Positions 6,213 to 8,219 of a stretch of 8,219 nucleotides of DNA are shown piece by piece; position 1 is the stretch's first letter; every line of letters begins with the position of its first letter. The notes beneath the pieces were generated by a model. That model was not told where the DNA came from, made no database searches, and saw nothing but the letters and a program-made list of their open reading frames with translations. Origin of the DNA: JABDDM01 sp038240295 (lineage in GTDB: Bacteria > Bacteroidota > Ignavibacteria > Palsa-1295). The DNA is taken from positions 1 through 8,219 of the forward strand of contig JBBSDW010000145.1 of assembly GCA_038240295.1 (NCBI GenBank). Direction: 5' to 3'. The position numbers and the translations under genes were made by a program.

Positions 6213-7949
6213 ATGAAAGAATTGATTCATTTGACGAATATTGCTCAACGCAAACTCTATTGCGCGCTTGCGGCTCTACTTTTCCTATCTCTCGCCCACT
6301 CTGCGTCGATTGCGGATACGTTTGTGCCCGCGCATGACACGATCCGAATCACATCCGCTTCGACCGTCAATGTGCTCATCACCGATCTGACGACACATTC
6401 GATCCACCTAAAAGCCTCTCTAAGCACCAGCGATGTATCGCTGTGGCATCTTCTCACCGGCGATATCACCATCGGTGCAGACACGACGCACACCGGCTAT
6501 TTTGAGGTTGCATTTCTCGGCACGGGCTCCGGCACGTTCACTTCGACGCTGCGATTGAGCGATTCTGTCGGCAACACGACGAAATACGTTACGATCATCG
6601 CAACGATCGCCGGTCTGCCCGCCTCGCAATTGCACGCGATCCTTCTCGGGACGTTCTCCGGCACGCATCTCGATTCGACCGTCTGCCGGCCTGTGATCTT
6701 CTATGCTGCGCTCGACACTGGCAGCATCAGCCTCAATTCCATCTCGCTGACGACCACGTCGTCCGCCTGGACACTCGACGATTCAAAGTATACGCTTCCA
6801 CTCACGATGACGCATGGCATTCTCGATACGATCCACGTCTGCTTCTCGCCTGGCGATGCCCGCGAGTACCATGATTCTGTTGCATTCAGCTATACCGATG
6901 TGCACGGCCATTCGCAGGTCACCTATGTCGCACTCACCGGCAATGGCGTCCACGATACGACGATCGTGACCACGCCGACATGCTTCCATGTCAGCGGTGA
7001 CACAAGCGCGTTCGGGCCTATCACTTCGGGGTCTCACCAGAGCCGCACGTTCGAGATTTCTAATACTTCGACGGCAACCTGGATCCTGTCCCATGTAAAC
7101 TTCGGCGGCGATTCCTCGGTCTGGAGCGTTTCGGGGATCACGTTCCCAGATACACTTGCGCCGAACACGGGCACGCACTTTACCGTAACCTTCCTCGCGC
7201 CGACCGTGACCGCACAGCAGCGCTACGAGGCCTACTTCAACTTCTTCGGTGCCCACGGCGGCGACAACTGCGACCATGGCGTGACGCTCCGCGGGTATGC
7301 AAAGCACGAGACAACGACGACCATCGTACTCGCCCCCGACACGACACAAGCGATCTCATTCGACGCTTCGAAGCCCGGCACGACCTATAAATATATCAGC
7401 GTAAAAAATAACTCGGGACATCGCCTGAAGGTCGAAGGTATCTCGCTTTCCGGAGGTACAAACTTCACCGTCACACTTGTCTCGCCCGATTCTACTATTC
7501 CGTTTTATCTTAGTGGCGACGGCACATTGCTGATCAAACTCACGCTGACCGATACCATGTCCGGCACCTACCACGACACGCTTCTGATCACGACCGAAGC
7601 CGGCATCACCGCCCTCACGGTACCGATCGACGCTGTCGTAAGCACGACCGCAGGCGTGGCACCAATTGCTGCCACCGAACATGTTGCAATCGGAGTCAAT
7701 CCGAATCCATCGAGCAATGGCGCTGTCACACTCTCGCTGGGCGATCTGCGTCACGCTGATGTCGAAGTACTCGATCTGCTTGGCAGAACAGTCTGGCAGG
7801 CGCACGACGTCACCGGTAGCTACAAATGGTCAGGCTCAACGCTCACTGGCGGCACAGCCAACACCGGCGCCTACATTGTACGTGTAACCGGCCAGCTCAG
7901 CTCCGGAAAAATCGCAACCGCATCGGCCAGATTCCTGATTGAGCACTAA
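6213..7949 (+). CDS. Secreted multi-domain beta-sandwich protein with T9SS type A sorting domain
   Basis: This 578-residue protein has a signal peptide (hydrophobic LYCALAALLFLSLA at 15-28, cleavage near HSAS or SIA). About four Ser/Thr-rich Ig-like segments follow, at about 36-135, 140-245, 255-362 and 368-476. The segments at 255-362 and 368-476 resemble the choice-of-anchor D/ASPM-SPD-2-Hydin type, with phrases such as FGPITSGSHQSRTFEISNTS and YISVKNNSGHRLKVEGISL. Cys158/Cys210 and Cys257/Cys353 could form disulfides. Residues about 490-578 are a T9SS type A tail: VNPNPSS (495-501), VEVLDLLGRTVWQ (517-529) and TGAYIVRVTG (551-560), ending in IEH. Such tails are recognised at the outer membrane, removed, and the protein is released or anchored. 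The function of the body is unknown; adhesion or surface-layer roles are possible. ATG 6213 is preceded by AT-rich sequence; the AGGAGG at 6163-6168 is too far upstream to serve it. An intrinsic terminator follows 21 bp after the stop. Confidence 0.92.
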   Translation: MKELIHLTNIAQRKLYCALAALLFLSLAHSASIADTFVPAHDTIRITSASTVNVLITDLTTHSIHLKASLSTSDVSLWHLLTGDITIGADTTHTGYFEVAFLGTGSGTFTSTLRLSDSVGNTTKYVTIIATIAGLPASQLHAILLGTFSGTHLDSTVCRPVIFYAALDTGSISLNSISLTTTSSAWTLDDSKYTLPLTMTHGILDTIHVCFSPGDAREYHDSVAFSYTDVHGHSQVTYVALTGNGVHDTTIVTTPTCFHVSGDTSAFGPITSGSHQSRTFEISNTSTATWILSHVNFGGDSSVWSVSGITFPDTLAPNTGTHFTVTFLAPTVTAQQRYEAYFNFFGAHGGDNCDHGVTLRGYAKHETTTTIVLAPDTTQAISFDASKPGTTYKYISVKNNSGHRLKVEGISLSGGTNFTVTLVSPDSTIPFYLSGDGTLLIKLTLTDTMSGTYHDTLLITTEAGITALTVPIDAVVSTTAGVAPIAATEHVAIGVNPNPSSNGAVTLSLGDLRHADVEVLDLLGRTVWQAHDVTGSYKWSGSTLTGGTANTGAYIVRVTGQLSSGKIATASARFLIEH

Positions 7950-7970
7950 GCGCTCTTCTACACATTTCCG

Positions 7971-8004
7971 AAAAACCCTCGCTAACGAAGCGAGGGTTTT
8001 TTTT
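7971..8004 (+). terminator. Intrinsic (Rho-independent) terminator after the T9SS cargo gene
   Basis: AAAAACCCTCGCT (7971-7983), loop AACGA, AGCGAGGGTTTTT (7989-8001) gives perfect 13-bp arms followed by further T to 8004 (eight T in all). The A-run on the left makes it potentially bidirectional. It begins 21 bp after the TAA at 7947-7949. Confidence 0.95.
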
Positions 8005-8029
8005 GTGGGACATGCTCTAGCTTGTCCCA
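8004..8029 (-). repeat. GGGRCAAGCT hairpin repeat, copy 1
   Basis: On the plus strand TGGGACATGCT (8006-8016), CT, AGCTTGTCCCA (8019-8029) forms 11-bp arms with one mismatch. Read on the minus strand the 26-bp element aligns with 8106-8131 at 21 of 26 positions. It abuts the terminator directly. Confidence 0.75.
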
Positions 8030-8105
8030 AACTACCCCTCAGTCGAAGCAATCAGAACCAACGTGCGCACTCTCTGCTAAGATGTTCTCGATTTTGGAGA
8101 GTCGA

Positions 8106-8131
8106 TGGGGCAAGCTAAAGCGTACCCCACA
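8106..8131 (+). repeat. GGGRCAAGCT hairpin repeat, copy 2
   Basis: The element reads TGGGGCAAGCTAAAGC followed by GTACCCCACA. It is an inverted partner of 8004-8029. The fourth and nineteenth positions of the 22-bp core (8107-8128) differ from copy 1 in a coordinated way: A/T there, G/C here, so the pairing is kept. Other differences weaken the stem (C/A at core positions 5 and 18). Confidence 0.7.
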
Positions 8132-8146
8132 TGTGGGTCAAGCTTT
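8117..8146. repeat. 30-bp imperfect palindrome centred on CCCACATGTGGG
   Basis: The 12-bp core CCCACATGTGGG (8126-8137) is a perfect palindrome. Extending outward to AAAGC on the left and GCTTT on the right gives 12 paired positions of 15. It overlaps the right end of the hairpin repeat copy 2 and the start of the degenerate TGGGTCAAGCTT copy, so it may simply result from two repeat copies facing each other. Confidence 0.6.
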
Positions 8147-8154
8147 AACTCGGG

Positions 8155-8183
8155 TTGTCATTCCCGCGAAGGCGGAAATCCAT
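8155..8183 (+). repeat. Dispersed palindromic repeat, GTCATTCCCGCG type, copy 2
   Basis: This 29-bp element matches copy 1 (5077-5105) at 26 of 29 positions. Arms are ATTCCCGC (8160-8167) and GCGGAAAT (8172-8179) around GAAG, with one mismatch. The loop differs (GAAG against GCAG). Confidence 0.85.
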
Positions 8184-8219
8184 CTTTGGGCAAGTGCGAA
8201 GTCTGGAACCCTCGACGCC

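Larger units (their letters stand above)
8005..8219. other. Non-coding terminal region with clustered repeats
   Basis: No credible gene is seen on either strand of these 215 bp. The region consists of a hairpin repeat (8004-8029), about 75 bp of unremarkable sequence, then a tight cluster: a second hairpin copy (8106-8131), an overlapping 30-bp imperfect palindrome (8117-8146), a degenerate partial copy (TGGGTCAAGCTTTAAC, starting at about 8134) and a GTCATTCCCGCG repeat (8155-8183). The last 36 bp show nothing recognisable. Confidence 0.75.

Noticed and set aside
6783..7349. 188-codon open frame on the minus strand
   Set aside because: It lies entirely inside the T9SS cargo gene on the opposite strand; its product is Arg/Cys-rich without family features and reflects the codon pattern of the sense gene.
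8004..8183. Possible CRISPR-like array from the several palindromic repeats at the right end
   Set aside because: The repeats belong to different families, vary in orientation and are not separated by spacers of regular length; no cas gene is present.

Overview
The window looks like a chromosomal segment of a bacterium of the Bacteroidota/Chlorobiota/Kapabacteria (FCB) group. The main evidence is the last large gene, whose product ends in a type IX secretion (T9SS) type A sorting domain, a system largely confined to that group. In support, none of the six starts has a convincing Shine-Dalgarno sequence, which is usual there. GC content is moderate (a little over 50% by eye). A narrower assignment such as Kapabacteria is only a guess.

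Layout. Positions 1-567 (minus strand) hold the 5' part of a secreted Asp-box (BNR) beta-propeller protein that runs off the left edge. A 197-bp divergent spacer separates it from a tight plus-strand operon at 765-4984. That operon encodes an HlyD/MacA-type periplasmic adaptor, a MacB/FtsX-type ABC permease and a TolC-type outer-membrane channel; the last two overlap by ATGA. It is a tripartite exporter, but no ATPase gene is present. Positions 4985-5419 are non-coding and packed with short repeat elements: a perfect hairpin, a GTCATTCCCGCG-type repeat, and two inverted copies of a GTCATCCTGA-type repeat. A periplasmic SIMPL-domain (DUF541) protein follows at 5420-6097, then a 578-residue secreted multi-domain beta-sandwich protein with the T9SS tail at 6213-7949. 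A perfect intrinsic terminator closes that gene at 7971-8004. The last ~215 bp are again non-coding repeats, including a second copy of the GTCATTCCCGCG element and two inverted copies of a GGGRCAAGCT hairpin.

How the genes fit together. All six products are predicted to act in or beyond the inner membrane. The three-gene operon would move a substrate from the inner membrane or periplasm out of the cell, using an ATPase encoded elsewhere. The two secreted proteins are probably extracellular or surface-attached. No substrate can be inferred. I did not find a convincingly new defence, mobile or RNA-guided system. The most interesting signals are the orphan permease operon, the clustered palindromic repeats (one pair with a compensatory base change), and a strong excess of GATC tetramers.
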